Shown one piece after another: positions 1-8,874 of a stretch of DNA of 64,000 nt; the first letter of the stretch is position 1; each line of letters opens with the position of its first letter. The notes under the pieces are model-generated. The model was not told the origin of the DNA. It made no database searches and saw only the letters and a program-made list of their open reading frames with translations. Source of the stretch: CAXBOO01 sp963977425 (lineage in GTDB: Bacteria; Bacteroidota; Bacteroidia; Flavobacteriales_D; Luteibaculaceae). The stretch covers positions 404,070-468,069 of the forward strand of contig CAXBOO010000004.1 in the NCBI GenBank assembly GCA_963977425.1, written 5' to 3'. Position numbers and translations under genes: made by a program.

Positions 1-1838
1 ATTTTACCGTTGAGGTAAACCGTTCTTTGCGTGTATTGGATGGTTTGGTTTTCTTGTTTAGTGCTGTTGATGGTGTTGAGCCACAATCTGAAACTAACTG
101 GAGACTTGCTGATAACTACAATGTTCCTCGTATTGGATTTGTAAACAAAATGGATCGCCAGGGTGCCGATTTCTTGAAAGTGTGTAAGCAAGTGAGAGAA
201 ATGTTAGGTAGCCATGCTTTGCCTTTGCAAATGAATATTGGTTCTGAGAACGAATTCAAAGGTGTTGTTGATTTGATCAACTTCCGTGGTATTACATGGA
301 ACGAAGAAGATCAAGGGATGACATTCATTGAAATTCCAATTCCAGACGATATCGTTGACGAAGCAAGACAACTAAGAGAAGAGTTGTTAGAAGCAGTTGC
401 TGAATTTGACGAGACTTTGATGGAGAAATACTTCGAAGATTCTGAGTCATTAACAGAAAGAGAGATTTTAAACGCATTGCGTGAAGCAACTATCTCAGGA
501 AAAGTTGTTCCTATGATGTGTGGATCTGCATTTAAAAATAAAGGTGTTCAAGCGATGCTTGATATGGTAATGGAAATATTACCATCGCCTATGGATGTTG
601 AAGCCATTGTTGGTGTAAACCCAAAAACAGATGCTGAAGAAAAAAGAAAGCCATCAGTAGATGAGCCTTTCGCAGCTTTAGCATTTAAGATTGCAACGGA
701 TCCTTTCGTTGGTCGTCTTTGTTTTACTAGAGCTTATTCTGGTAAACTAGAATCTGGTTCTTATGTATTGAACGCAAGAACAGGTAAAAAAGAACGTATT
801 TCACGTATCTTCCAAATGCACGCTAACAAGCAAAACCAAATTGACAGTTTAGATGCTGGAGATATTGGAGCATTGGTAGGATTTAAAGATATTAAGACTG
901 GAGATACTTTATGTGCTGAAAATGCACCTATCGTATTAGAGTCTATGGATTTCCCAGAACCAGTTATCGGACTAGCTATTGAGCCTAAAACTCAAGCTGA
1001 CGTTGATAAATTAGGTATGGCTTTGGCAAAACTTGCTGAAGAAGATCCAACATTTGTTGTTAAAACAGACGAAGATTCAGGACAAACTATCATTTCTGGT
1101 ATGGGTGAATTACACCTTGATATCATCATGGATCGTTTGAAAAGAGAATTCAAAGTAGAAGTTAGTCAAGGAGCACCTCAGGTGTCTTACAAAGAAACCA
1201 TTAATGGTACTTGTGAGCACAGAGAAACTTACAAGAAACAAACAGGTGGTCGTGGTAAATTTGCCGATATCGTTGTTCGCATCGAGCCAGGTGATAATGA
1301 AAATCCAGGACTAATCTTTGAAAACGAAATCAAAGGTGGATCGGTTCCAAGAGAATTTGTTCCTTCTGTAGAAAAAGGTTTCAAAGAAGCAATGAAAAAC
1401 GGTACGTTGGCAGGTTTCCCTATCGACTCACTAAAAGTTACATTGTTAGATGGTTCATTCCACCCTGTGGATTCAGATCAATTGTCATTTGAGATTGCAG
1501 CGAAAGCAGCTTTCCGTGCAGCAATTCCTAAAGCAAACCCAGTATTGTTAGAGCCTATCATGAAAGTGGAAGTTCTTACACCAGAAGAAAACATGGGTGA
1601 TGTAGTTGGTGACCTTAACCGCCGTCGTGGTTTGATGGAAGGTATGGGAGACCGTTCAGGTGCAAAAGTTATTAAGGCATTGGTTCCATTATCTGAAATG
1701 TTCGGATATGTTACTGACTTAAGAACAATCACATCTGGTCGTGCAACTTCAACTATGGAATTTGCAAAATTCGATCAAGCGCCAAGCACTATATCTGAAG
1801 AGGTTATTGCAAAGGCAAAAGGAAAAGTTAACGCTTAG
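1..1838 (+). CDS. fusA: Elongation factor G, 5' end outside the window
   Basis: Translational GTPase that drives tRNA-mRNA translocation on the ribosome. The reading frame is open from the first bases of the window (in-frame FTVEV before position 27), so the gene starts upstream and a 'start' at TTG 27 would be false. About 611 of some 700 residues are present; the missing part holds the P-loop. The G4 motif NKMD lies at 144-155, followed by the G5 SAF motif near 525, domain II, and domains III-V with the conserved PREFVP segment near 1348. It lies 27 bp upstream of rpsJ, the usual str-to-S10 junction of Bacteroidota. Identification is certain; only the 5' end is missing. Confidence 0.98.
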   Translation, partial: FTVEVNRSLRVLDGLVFLFSAVDGVEPQSETNWRLADNYNVPRIGFVNKMDRQGADFLKVCKQVREMLGSHALPLQMNIGSENEFKGVVDLINFRGITWNEEDQGMTFIEIPIPDDIVDEARQLREELLEAVAEFDETLMEKYFEDSESLTEREILNALREATISGKVVPMMCGSAFKNKGVQAMLDMVMEILPSPMDVEAIVGVNPKTDAEEKRKPSVDEPFAALAFKIATDPFVGRLCFTRAYSGKLESGSYVLNARTGKKERISRIFQMHANKQNQIDSLDAGDIGALVGFKDIKTGDTLCAENAPIVLESMDFPEPVIGLAIEPKTQADVDKLGMALAKLAEEDPTFVVKTDEDSGQTIISGMGELHLDIIMDRLKREFKVEVSQGAPQVSYKETINGTCEHRETYKKQTGGRGKFADIVVRIEPGDNENPGLIFENEIKGGSVPREFVPSVEKGFKEAMKNGTLAGFPIDSLKVTLLDGSFHPVDSDQLSFEIAAKAAFRAAIPKANPVLLEPIMKVEVLTPEENMGDVVGDLNRRRGLMEGMGDRSGAKVIKALVPLSEMFGYVTDLRTITSGRATSTMEFAKFDQAPSTISEEVIAKAKGKVNA

Positions 1839-1865
1839 TATTATAAAAAAGATAGATAGAGGGGT

Positions 1866-2171
1866 ATGAATCAAAAAATTCGAATCAAGCTCAAAAGCTA
1901 CGATCACAACCTAGTTGATAAGTCAGCAGAGAAGATTGTTAAAACAGTAAAGACTACAGGTGCTGTTGTTAGTGGACCAATTCCATTACCGACACACAAA
2001 AGAATCTACACTGTTCTAAGATCACCACACGTAAACAAAAAAGCGCGTGAGCAGTTTGAACTATCAGCTTACAAACGTTTGTTGGATATTTACAGTTCGT
2101 CTAGTGCGACAGTAGATGCTCTAATGCGTTTAGAGTTGCCAAGTGGTGTTGAAGTAGAGATCAAAGTTTAG
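1866..2171 (+). CDS. rpsJ: 30S ribosomal protein S10
   Basis: Small-subunit head protein (NusE in antitermination). The 101-residue product has the family length and the conserved N-terminal pattern IRIKLKSYDH and central PLPTHK loop. It is the first gene of the S10 section, 27 bp after fusA, so it probably shares a transcript with the str genes. The stretch before the ATG is purine-rich (AGAGGGGT) but is not a standard Shine-Dalgarno site. Confidence 0.98.
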   Translation: MNQKIRIKLKSYDHNLVDKSAEKIVKTVKTTGAVVSGPIPLPTHKRIYTVLRSPHVNKKAREQFELSAYKRLLDIYSSSSATVDALMRLELPSGVEVEIKV

Positions 2172-2196
2172 TTAAAGTTTAAAATCAGATAAAGGT

Positions 2197-2814
2197 ATGC
2201 CAGGATTAATTGGTAAAAAACTAGGAATGACTAACCTGTACAGTGTTGAGGGTAAAAGCCTACCATGCACGGTGTTAGAGGTTGGTCCTTGTGTAGTTAC
2301 ACAAGTAAAGACCATCGAAAAAGATGGTTACGAGGCCGTACAATTAGGTTTCGGTGAAAAGAAAGAGAAGAACACACCTTCGGCTTTGTTAGGTCACTTT
2401 AAGAGTGCTAACACTACGCCAAAAGCAAACGTTGCTGAGTTTAAAAACTTCGAGCAAGAGTTAGCAAAAGGTGATGTTGTAGACGTTGAATTGTTCAACG
2501 AAGGTGAATTTGTAAAGGTTACTGGTACTTCAAAAGGTAAAGGTTTCCAAGGTGTTGTAAAACGTCACAATTTCGCTGGTGTTGGTCAAGCAACTCACGG
2601 TCAGCACAACAGATTACGTGCGCCGGGTTCTATTGGAGCGGGATCTACACCTTCAAAGGTTGTAAAAGGTATGAGAATGGGTGGTCAAATGGGCGACGTT
2701 CAAGTATCTATTGAAAACCTTCAGGTGATTAAGGTTCTTAAAGAGAAAAATCTACTTATAGTAAAAGGAGCAGTACCAGGATCTAAAGGTTCTACAGTAC
2801 TAATAAGAAAGTAA
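2197..2814 (+). CDS. rplC: 50S ribosomal protein L3
   Basis: Large-subunit assembly-initiator protein that reaches towards the peptidyl-transferase centre. The 205 residues start MPGLIGKKLGMT and carry the conserved glycine-rich extension (GKGFQGVVKRH, then the Gln-rich GQATHGQHNR segment) that forms the central loop. Length and order (S10-L3-L4) are standard. The next gene starts 5 bp after the stop, so translation is probably coupled. Confidence 0.98.
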   Translation: MPGLIGKKLGMTNLYSVEGKSLPCTVLEVGPCVVTQVKTIEKDGYEAVQLGFGEKKEKNTPSALLGHFKSANTTPKANVAEFKNFEQELAKGDVVDVELFNEGEFVKVTGTSKGKGFQGVVKRHNFAGVGQATHGQHNRLRAPGSIGAGSTPSKVVKGMRMGGQMGDVQVSIENLQVIKVLKEKNLLIVKGAVPGSKGSTVLIRK

Positions 2815-2819
2815 GAGGG

Positions 2820-3446
2820 ATGGAAGTAGCATTATTTAATATAGAAGGAAAAGAAACTGGAAAAGTTTCTTTAAACGATGGCATATTTGGTATTGAACCA
2901 AACGATCACGCTATCTATCTTGATGTGAAGGCTATTCAAGCACACAAACGTCAAGGGACACACAAGTCAAAAGAACGCGCTGAAATCGCTCGTACTACTA
3001 AGAAATTAAAGAAACAAAAAGGAACAGGTGGAGCACGTGCTGGTTCAATGCGTTCTCCATTATTTATTGGTGGTGGAACAGTATTCGGACCTCGTCCACG
3101 TACTTACGATCTAAAGGTTAACAAAAAAGTTAAGCGTTTAGCACGTAAATCTGCCTTGACGTACAAAGCACAAGGAAATGCCGTAATGGTAGTTGAGGAC
3201 TTCGCTTGGGAGATGCCAAAAACTTCAGAATGGACGAAAGTTCTTGATAAACTGCAAGTTGCAGACAAAAAGACACTCTTTGTTATAGGTGATTACAATA
3301 AATCGCTATATTTGTCGTCCCGAAATTTAAAAGGCTCAAAGGTTGTAAATGTCGCTGATTTAAGCACTTACGATTTAATGAACGCAAAACAGGTTGTTTT
3401 TGTTCAGAGTTCTTTAGTAAAATTGGAAGATAACTTAAACGGCTAG
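2820..3446 (+). CDS. rplD: 50S ribosomal protein L4
   Basis: Exit-tunnel protein, 208 residues. The long internal loop is visible at about residues 40-90 (KRQGTHKSK, KQKGTGGARAGS, GGGTVFGPRPR), the part that lines the tunnel. In Gammaproteobacteria L4 represses its own operon; no such leader can be recognised here because no promoter lies upstream of rpsJ. Six bases separate it from rplW. Confidence 0.97.
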   Translation: MEVALFNIEGKETGKVSLNDGIFGIEPNDHAIYLDVKAIQAHKRQGTHKSKERAEIARTTKKLKKQKGTGGARAGSMRSPLFIGGGTVFGPRPRTYDLKVNKKVKRLARKSALTYKAQGNAVMVVEDFAWEMPKTSEWTKVLDKLQVADKKTLFVIGDYNKSLYLSSRNLKGSKVVNVADLSTYDLMNAKQVVFVQSSLVKLEDNLNG

Positions 3447-3452
3447 AAGGAA

Positions 3453-3746
3453 ATGAGCGGAGTGATTCTTAAACCTATTCTTACTGAAAAATCGACTTTT
3501 ATAGGTCGTGAAGGTAATAGGTTTGTATTTATGGTAGATAGAAAGGCCGATAAACTTGATGTAAAAGCAGCTATTGAAGCAGCTTTCAAAGTAGACGTGA
3601 TTAAAGTGAACACCATTAATGTAATGGGTAAAGCTAAAAGTCGCTCTACTAAAAGAGGTTTTACCACTGGTAGAACCAACCACATTAAAAAGGCCATTGT
3701 AACTGTAGCTGATGGGCAAACCATCGACATCTACGAAAACATTTAA
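3453..3746 (+). CDS. rplW: 50S ribosomal protein L23
   Basis: Protein at the tunnel exit, docking site for trigger factor and SRP. The 97 residues show the typical N-terminus (ILKPILTEKS) and the mid-region VNTINVMGKAKS. An AAGGA-like purine stretch precedes the ATG. The frames antisense to this gene are open only by chance. It lies between rplD (6 bp) and rplB (5 bp). Confidence 0.97.
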   Translation: MSGVILKPILTEKSTFIGREGNRFVFMVDRKADKLDVKAAIEAAFKVDVIKVNTINVMGKAKSRSTKRGFTTGRTNHIKKAIVTVADGQTIDIYENI

Positions 3747-3751
3747 TTGAG

Positions 3752-4576
3752 ATGGCATTAAGAAAATTTAAACCAACAACACCAGGACAAAGACATAAGC
3801 AGATTTCAGCATTTGACGAAATCACTGCTGATAAGCCGCAAAAATCTTTAACGGCAAAGTTATCAAAGTCTGGTGGTAGAAATAACACAGGTAAAATGAC
3901 TATGCGCTACATTGGTGGTGGTCATAAAAGAAAATACCGTGTTATTGATTTCAAAAGAGATAAAAACGGAATGGACGCAACAGTAGCAACTGTTGAATAC
4001 GATCCAAACAGAAACGCTCGTATAGCATTAGTAGAATATACTGATGGTGAAAAGCGTTACATCATCGCTCCTAACGGATTAAAAGTAGGTGATGTGATTC
4101 GTTCTGGCGAAGGTGCTAGACCAAACATTGGTCACACAATGGCATTGTCAGACATACCTTTGGGTACACTTATACACAACATTGAATTGAACCCTGGTAA
4201 AGGTGGGATCATGGCAAGAAGTGCAGGATCATTTGCACAACTTAATGCTCGTGAAGGTGCTTATGCAACCATCAAATTACCAAGTGGAGAAGTTCGTATG
4301 GTTCTAGCTAACTGTGTAGCTACTATCGGTACTGTATCAAATGCAGATGCTTCATTAGTAGTTTCAGGTAAAGCGGGACGTTCTCGTTGGTTAGGTCGCC
4401 GTCCACGTGTTCGTGGTGTAGTTATGAACCCTGTCGATCACCCAATGGGTGGTGGTGAAGGACGTTCATCAGGAGGACACCCAAGATCAAGAAAAGGATT
4501 GCCAGCTAAAGGTTACAAAACACGTGACGTTAATAAGGCATCTAATAAATTAATCGTAGAGAGAAGAAAGAAGTAA
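3752..4576 (+). CDS. rplB: 50S ribosomal protein L2
   Basis: Essential for subunit association and the peptidyl-transferase region. At 274 residues it is full length. The N-terminal KFKPTTPGQRH and the C-terminal block NPVDHPMGGGEGR, with the conserved His of the peptidyl-transferase neighbourhood, followed by SGGHPRSRKG, are diagnostic. Order L23-L2-S19 is standard. Confidence 0.98.
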   Translation: MALRKFKPTTPGQRHKQISAFDEITADKPQKSLTAKLSKSGGRNNTGKMTMRYIGGGHKRKYRVIDFKRDKNGMDATVATVEYDPNRNARIALVEYTDGEKRYIIAPNGLKVGDVIRSGEGARPNIGHTMALSDIPLGTLIHNIELNPGKGGIMARSAGSFAQLNAREGAYATIKLPSGEVRMVLANCVATIGTVSNADASLVVSGKAGRSRWLGRRPRVRGVVMNPVDHPMGGGEGRSSGGHPRSRKGLPAKGYKTRDVNKASNKLIVERRKK

Positions 4577-4589
4577 GAGGGATTAAGCG

Positions 4590-4868
4590 ATGAGTAGATC
4601 TTTAAAAAAGCCACCATTTATCCATTATGCCTTACAAGAGAAGGTAGATAAATCGGTAGAATCAGGCGCGAAAGGCGTTATTAAAACTTGGTCTCGTGCG
4701 AGTACCATAGCTCCAGACTTTATTGGTATGACTTTTGGCGTGCACAATGGTCAAAAATTCATCCCTGTTTTCGTAACTGAAAACATGGTTGGCCATAAGC
4801 TAGGTGAATTTTCACCAACTCGTAATTTCCGTGGACACGGCGGGAAAAAAGATAAAGGCAAAAGGTAA
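4590..4868 (+). CDS. rpsS: 30S ribosomal protein S19
   Basis: Small-subunit head protein that forms the B1a bridge together with S13. The 92 residues begin MSRSLKKPPF and include the conserved VGHKLGEFSPTR segment with a basic tail. A GAGGGATTA purine stretch lies 8-14 bases before the ATG. Confidence 0.98.
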   Translation: MSRSLKKPPFIHYALQEKVDKSVESGAKGVIKTWSRASTIAPDFIGMTFGVHNGQKFIPVFVTENMVGHKLGEFSPTRNFRGHGGKKDKGKR

Positions 4869-4880
4869 AAGAGGAATATT

Positions 4881-5276
4881 ATGGGCGCTAGAAAAAAGCT
4901 AAGAGCTGATAAAATAAAAGAGGCAAGAAAGAGTATTTGCCAGGTGAAGTTGAATAATGTTCCTACATCTCCACGTAAAATGAGACTAATGGCTGACAAC
5001 ATCAGAGGTCTTGAAGTATTCAAAGCATTAGCTATACTTCAAAACAGTCCTCAAGATGCTGCCAAGCGATTGGAAACATTGGTACGTAGCGGTATTGCTT
5101 CTTGGGAAGCAAAAAACGAAGGCCAAACAGCTGGAGAAACTGCACTTGCTATTCAGGAAATATTTGTTGACTCAGGCAGAATGTTGAAACGTATTCAACC
5201 TGCACCGCAAGGAAGAGCTCACAGAATTCGTAAAAGATCTAACCACGTTACCCTTATAGTAGGGGCAAACAGTTAA
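4881..5276 (+). CDS. rplV: 50S ribosomal protein L22
   Basis: Tunnel-wall protein, 131 residues, somewhat longer than the usual 110-115 because of an N-terminal lysine-rich stretch before the conserved VPTSPRKMRL. The C-terminal hairpin that enters the tunnel is recognisable at RIQPAPQGRAHRIRKRSNH. An AGAGGA stretch precedes the start, one of the few weak Shine-Dalgarno-like sites in the cluster. Confidence 0.97.
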   Translation: MGARKKLRADKIKEARKSICQVKLNNVPTSPRKMRLMADNIRGLEVFKALAILQNSPQDAAKRLETLVRSGIASWEAKNEGQTAGETALAIQEIFVDSGRMLKRIQPAPQGRAHRIRKRSNHVTLIVGANS

Positions 5277-5286
5277 TAGCAGTAAG

Positions 5287-6012
5287 ATGGGACAAAAAAC
5301 AAATCCAATAGGAAATAGATTAGGGTTCATCAGAGGATGGGATTCTGCTTGGTTTGGTGGCAATAAATATGCTGACAAATTGGTAGAAGATGATAAAATT
5401 CGTCAATACCTAACTGCAAAACTTGCGAAAGCAAGTGTTTCAAAAATTATAATCGAACGTACACTTAAGTTAGTTACAGTAACTATACATACTGCACGTC
5501 CAGGGATCATTATTGGTCGTGGAGGTTCAGAAGTTGAATTACTTAAAGAACAACTAAAGCGTTTAACTAAAAAAGATGTTCAAATTAACATCTTTGAAAT
5601 CAAGCGTCAAGAAACTGATGCTCAATTGGTAGCAGCAAACATTGCTCGTCAAATTGAAAACAGATCATCTTATAAACGAGCAATCTCTATGGCTATACAG
5701 TCTTCAATGAGAGCGCAAGTTGAAGGGATCAAAGTTTTGATTTCAGGTCGTTTGAACGGTGCTGAAATGGCACGTAGTGAGCAATTTAAAGATGGTCGTA
5801 CGCCTTTACATACTTTCCGTGCGGATATCGATTATGCTTTAGCTGAAGCACATACAACTTATGGCCGTATTGGTATCAAAGTTTGGATATGCAAAGGTGA
5901 AGTATATGGTAAGCGTGATCTTTCTCCAGCTGTTGAAAACAAACAGCGTGGTGGTGGAAATCGAGGCGGCGGTGGAAACCGTGGCGGCGCTAACAAAGGT
6001 AAGAGAAGGTAG
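5287..6012 (+). CDS. rpsC: 30S ribosomal protein S3
   Basis: mRNA-entry protein with helicase activity shared with S4 and S5. The 241 residues hold a type-2 KH domain with the loop GRGGSEVE, the conserved GRLNGAEMARSE segment, and a C-terminal tail of about 25 residues made almost only of Gly, Arg and Asn (RGGGNRGG repeats), a low-complexity basic tail common in this phylum. Confidence 0.98.
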   Translation: MGQKTNPIGNRLGFIRGWDSAWFGGNKYADKLVEDDKIRQYLTAKLAKASVSKIIIERTLKLVTVTIHTARPGIIIGRGGSEVELLKEQLKRLTKKDVQINIFEIKRQETDAQLVAANIARQIENRSSYKRAISMAIQSSMRAQVEGIKVLISGRLNGAEMARSEQFKDGRTPLHTFRADIDYALAEAHTTYGRIGIKVWICKGEVYGKRDLSPAVENKQRGGGNRGGGGNRGGANKGKRR

Positions 6013-6033
6013 TTAATTATTTAGTGTAGAGAG

Positions 6034-6453
6034 ATGTTACAGCCTAAAAGAACAAAATTTAGAAAGCAGTTTAAAGGAAAAATGAAAGGTAATGCCCAAC
6101 GTGGGAATAGCATTGCCTTCGGATCTTTTGGATTGAAAGCACTTGAAGAAACTTGGATTACTTCAAGACAAATAGAAGCTGCTCGTATAGCAGTTACCCG
6201 TTACATGAAAAGGGAAGGAAAAGTTTGGATTAGAATATTTCCAGACAAACCTGTAACTGCAAAGCCTCTTGAGGTACGTATGGGTAAAGGTAAAGGTGCT
6301 CCTAGTCACTGGGTAGCAGTTGTACGCCCTGGTAGAATCATGTTTGAATCTGATGGTGTTCCATTAGAAATTGCTAAAGAAGCAATGCGTTTAGCCGCTC
6401 AAAAGCTACCAGTTAAGACAAAATTTATTATTAGAAACGATTTCGAGATTTAA
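6034..6453 (+). CDS. rplP: 50S ribosomal protein L16
   Basis: Protein near the A-site and the 5S rRNA contact. The 139 residues include the typical start MLQPKRTKFRK, the RGN..AFG segment, and MGKGKGAPSHW, the region that carries the hydroxylated Arg in Escherichia coli. The next gene starts after a single base. Confidence 0.98.
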   Translation: MLQPKRTKFRKQFKGKMKGNAQRGNSIAFGSFGLKALEETWITSRQIEAARIAVTRYMKREGKVWIRIFPDKPVTAKPLEVRMGKGKGAPSHWVAVVRPGRIMFESDGVPLEIAKEAMRLAAQKLPVKTKFIIRNDFEI

Positions 6454-6454
6454 G

Positions 6455-6658
6455 ATGAAGGCAGAGGAGTTGAAAAAATTATCTGATCAGGATCTAATCA
6501 GCAAATTAACTGTTGAAAGAGAGCGTTTGGCAAAACTAACGTTAACAAACGTAATTGCTGAACTTGAAAACCCGGTTCAAATAAAGTATCAGAGAAGGTT
6601 TATCGCCAAGTTATTAACTGAGGTTAGCGCTAGAGCTATAGATCTTAACGGTAAATAG
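6455..6658 (+). CDS. rpmC: 50S ribosomal protein L29
   Basis: Small two-helix protein beside L23 at the tunnel exit. The 67 residues start MKAEELKKLSDQDL and match family length. The ATG lies 1 bp after the rplP stop, indicating translational coupling. Confidence 0.96.
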   Translation: MKAEELKKLSDQDLISKLTVERERLAKLTLTNVIAELENPVQIKYQRRFIAKLLTEVSARAIDLNGK

Positions 6659-6669
6659 TAGGGAAGGCC

Positions 6670-6924
6670 ATGGAAAGAAATTTAAGAAAAGAAAGAATAG
6701 GTGTTGTTACTTCTGACAAAATGGATAAAACAATTGTTGTATCTGTTGAAAGAAAAGTAAAGCACAAGAAGTACGGTAAGTTCGTTAAAATGACGAAGAA
6801 ATTTGTTGCACACGATGAAAAAGGCGAGTGCGGCCAAGGCGATACTGTACGTATAATGGAAACCAGACCATTAAGCAAGAGAAAAAACTGGAGACTAGTT
6901 GAAATAATTGAAAAAGCCAAGTAA
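6670..6924 (+). CDS. rpsQ: 30S ribosomal protein S17
   Basis: Early-assembling OB-fold protein of the 30S body. The 84 residues show RKERIGVVTSDKMDKTI at the start and the conserved TRPLSKRKNWRLVEI at the end. Position between L29 and L14 is standard. Confidence 0.97.
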   Translation: MERNLRKERIGVVTSDKMDKTIVVSVERKVKHKKYGKFVKMTKKFVAHDEKGECGQGDTVRIMETRPLSKRKNWRLVEIIEKAK

Positions 6925-6930
6925 CAAGAA

Positions 6931-7299
6931 ATGATACAAGCAGAAAGTAGACTTAAGGTTGCGGATAATAGCGGTGCTAAAGAGGTACTATGTATCAAGG
7001 TACTTGGTGGTACTAGAAGACGTTACGCTAGAATTGGCGATCAGATTGTAGTAACAGTTAAAGATGCAATGCCTTCAGGTAACACTAAAAAAGGTACAGT
7101 TTCAAAAGCTGTTGTTGTTCGTACAGCAAAAGAGGTAAAAAGAGCCGATGGTTCTTATATCCGTTTTGACGACAACGCAGTAGTACTTCTAGGGCCAAAC
7201 GGCGAAATGAAAGGTACTCGTATCTTCGGGCCTGTTGCCAGAGAATTAAGAGAAAAATCATACACTAAGATTGTGTCTTTGGCACCTGAAGTGTTGTAA
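6931..7299 (+). CDS. rplN: 50S ribosomal protein L14
   Basis: Subunit-bridge protein that also binds the silencing factor RsfS. The 122 residues show MIQAESRLKVADNSGAKE and the C-terminal GTRIFGPVARELR and SLAPEVL blocks, the canonical family signature. Confidence 0.98.
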   Translation: MIQAESRLKVADNSGAKEVLCIKVLGGTRRRYARIGDQIVVTVKDAMPSGNTKKGTVSKAVVVRTAKEVKRADGSYIRFDDNAVVLLGPNGEMKGTRIFGPVARELREKSYTKIVSLAPEVL

Positions 7300-7311
7300 T
7301 TATTACAAGGT

Positions 7312-7623
7312 ATGCAGAAGAAGTTACATATAAAAACGGGAGATACTGTAAAAGTACTTTCGGGTAATGAGAGAGGAAATGAGGGGGTTGTTCTTTCTGT
7401 AGATCGTTCTAAATTTAGAGCGATAGTAGAAGGATTGAATATGGTGTCTAAGCACTTGAAGCCTAGCGCAAGTAATCCTCAAGGTGGAATCGAAAAGAGA
7501 GAAGCCGGGATCAACATTAGCAACTTACAAGTAGTTGTTAACGGTACGGCTCAAAGAGTTGGAAGAAAAGACGTAGACGGAAAATTAGTTCGTTTCGGTA
7601 AAAAAACAGGGGAGACATTGTAA
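7312..7623 (+). CDS. rplX: 50S ribosomal protein L24
   Basis: Assembly initiator of the large subunit. The KOW motif is visible near the N-terminus (GDTVKVLSGNERGNEGVV), followed by GLNMVSKHLKPS and the basic C-terminus. The 103 residues match the family. Its stop overlaps the ATG of rplE by one base, so the two are coupled. Confidence 0.97.
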   Translation: MQKKLHIKTGDTVKVLSGNERGNEGVVLSVDRSKFRAIVEGLNMVSKHLKPSASNPQGGIEKREAGINISNLQVVVNGTAQRVGRKDVDGKLVRFGKKTGETL

Positions 7624-8177
7624 TGACTACAGTTGCACCAAGATTTAAAGTAAAATACAAAGAGCAGGTTGTTCCTAAACTTCAAGAAGAGTTTGGTTAC
7701 AAAAACCATATGGAGATTCCAAAACTTGAAAAAATAGTTTTGAGTCAAGGTATTGGTAAAGCTGTAGCTGACAAACGTTTAGTTGATAACGCTTTGGAAG
7801 AAATAGGTCTTATTACAGGACAAAAACCAGTTTCTACTGTATCTAAAAAAGACGTTGCAAACTTTAAGCTTCGTAAGGGTATGCCAATTGGGGCAAAAGT
7901 TACTCTTAGAGGTGAAAGAATGTACGAATTTTTTGATCGTTTCTTATCTGTTGCATTGCCACGTACTCGTGACTTTAGAGGTGTAAACCCTAAAGGTTTT
8001 GACGGTCGCGGTAACTTCAACATGGGTATCACAGAACAAATAATATTTCCAGAATTGAACATTGATAAAATCAAGAACATAACTGGAATGGATATAACAT
8101 TTGTAACATCAGCTAATACGGACGCTGAAGCAAAAGCTTTATTATTAGCTTTCGGTTTCCCATTCGCTAAAAAGTAG
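7623..8177 (+). CDS. rplE: 50S ribosomal protein L5
   Basis: 5S rRNA-binding protein of the central protuberance. The 184 residues include KLEKIVLSQGIG, KKDVANFKLRKGMPIG and the conserved RDFRGVNPKGFDGRGN block. It starts on the last base of the rplX stop codon. Confidence 0.98.
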   Translation: MTTVAPRFKVKYKEQVVPKLQEEFGYKNHMEIPKLEKIVLSQGIGKAVADKRLVDNALEEIGLITGQKPVSTVSKKDVANFKLRKGMPIGAKVTLRGERMYEFFDRFLSVALPRTRDFRGVNPKGFDGRGNFNMGITEQIIFPELNIDKIKNITGMDITFVTSANTDAEAKALLLAFGFPFAKK

Positions 8178-8182
8178 GTAGT

Positions 8183-8452
8183 ATGGCAAAAGAATCAATG
8201 AAGGCAAGAGAGCGCAAGAGAGAGAAAATGACCGCTAAGTACGCCGAAAAAAGAAAAGCATTAAAAGAAGCTGAAGATTGGGATGGTTTACAAAAGCTAC
8301 CTAAAAACGCTTCTCCAGTAAGATTGCACAACCGTTGCCAAATCACTGGACGCCCAAGAGGTTACATGAGACAATTTGGTATTTCTCGTGTATTATTCAG
8401 AAAAATGGCTTTGGAAGGTAAAATTCCTGGAGTTAAAAAAGCAAGTTGGTAA
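8183..8452 (+). CDS. rpsN: 30S ribosomal protein S14, zinc-free type
   Basis: Head protein next to S3 and S10. The 89-residue product is the long zinc-free form: it has a single Cys in HNRCQITGRPRGY and lacks the CxxC-x12-CxxC knuckle of the short form. The C-terminus ends GKIPGVKKASW as in the family. Confidence 0.97.
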   Translation: MAKESMKARERKREKMTAKYAEKRKALKEAEDWDGLQKLPKNASPVRLHNRCQITGRPRGYMRQFGISRVLFRKMALEGKIPGVKKASW

Positions 8453-8464
8453 TTAGGTAAGATT

Positions 8465-8863
8465 ATGAATACAGATCCTATAGCAGATTATTTGACAAGA
8501 TTAAGAAACGCAGGAATGGCTCGTAAAAGAGTTGTAGAAATTCCAGCTTCTAACTTGAAAAAAGATATTACTAAGATCCTTTTTGATAAAGGTTACATTC
8601 TTAGTTACAAATTCGAAGAAGATACCAAACAAGGTATCATCAAAATAGCTTTGAAGTACGAAAACGAGACTAAAAAGCATGTCATTCAAAAGCTTGAGCG
8701 CATAAGTACTCCAGGTTTACGTAAATATGCGTCTAACGACACATTGCCACGTGTACTAAACGGATTAGGTGTTGCGGTTATATCTACATCAAAAGGTGTA
8801 ATGACTGACAAAGAAGCACGCACATTAAACGTTGGTGGCGAAGTATTGTTCCAAGTTTATTAA
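8465..8863 (+). CDS. rpsH: 30S ribosomal protein S8
   Basis: Central-domain 16S rRNA-binding protein, and in Escherichia coli the repressor of the spc operon. The 132 residues start with the TDPIADYLTRLRNA block and contain the C-terminal ISTSKGVMTDKEAR motif. No S8-binding leader structure was identified here. Confidence 0.97.
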   Translation: MNTDPIADYLTRLRNAGMARKRVVEIPASNLKKDITKILFDKGYILSYKFEEDTKQGIIKIALKYENETKKHVIQKLERISTPGLRKYASNDTLPRVLNGLGVAVISTSKGVMTDKEARTLNVGGEVLFQVY

Positions 8864-8874
8864 GAAATTAAGTT

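Noticed and set aside
1478..1732. Open frame antisense to fusA, and similar antisense frames in the ribosomal cluster
   Set aside because: They lie wholly inside certain genes on the other strand, have no start signals and no recognisable protein features.
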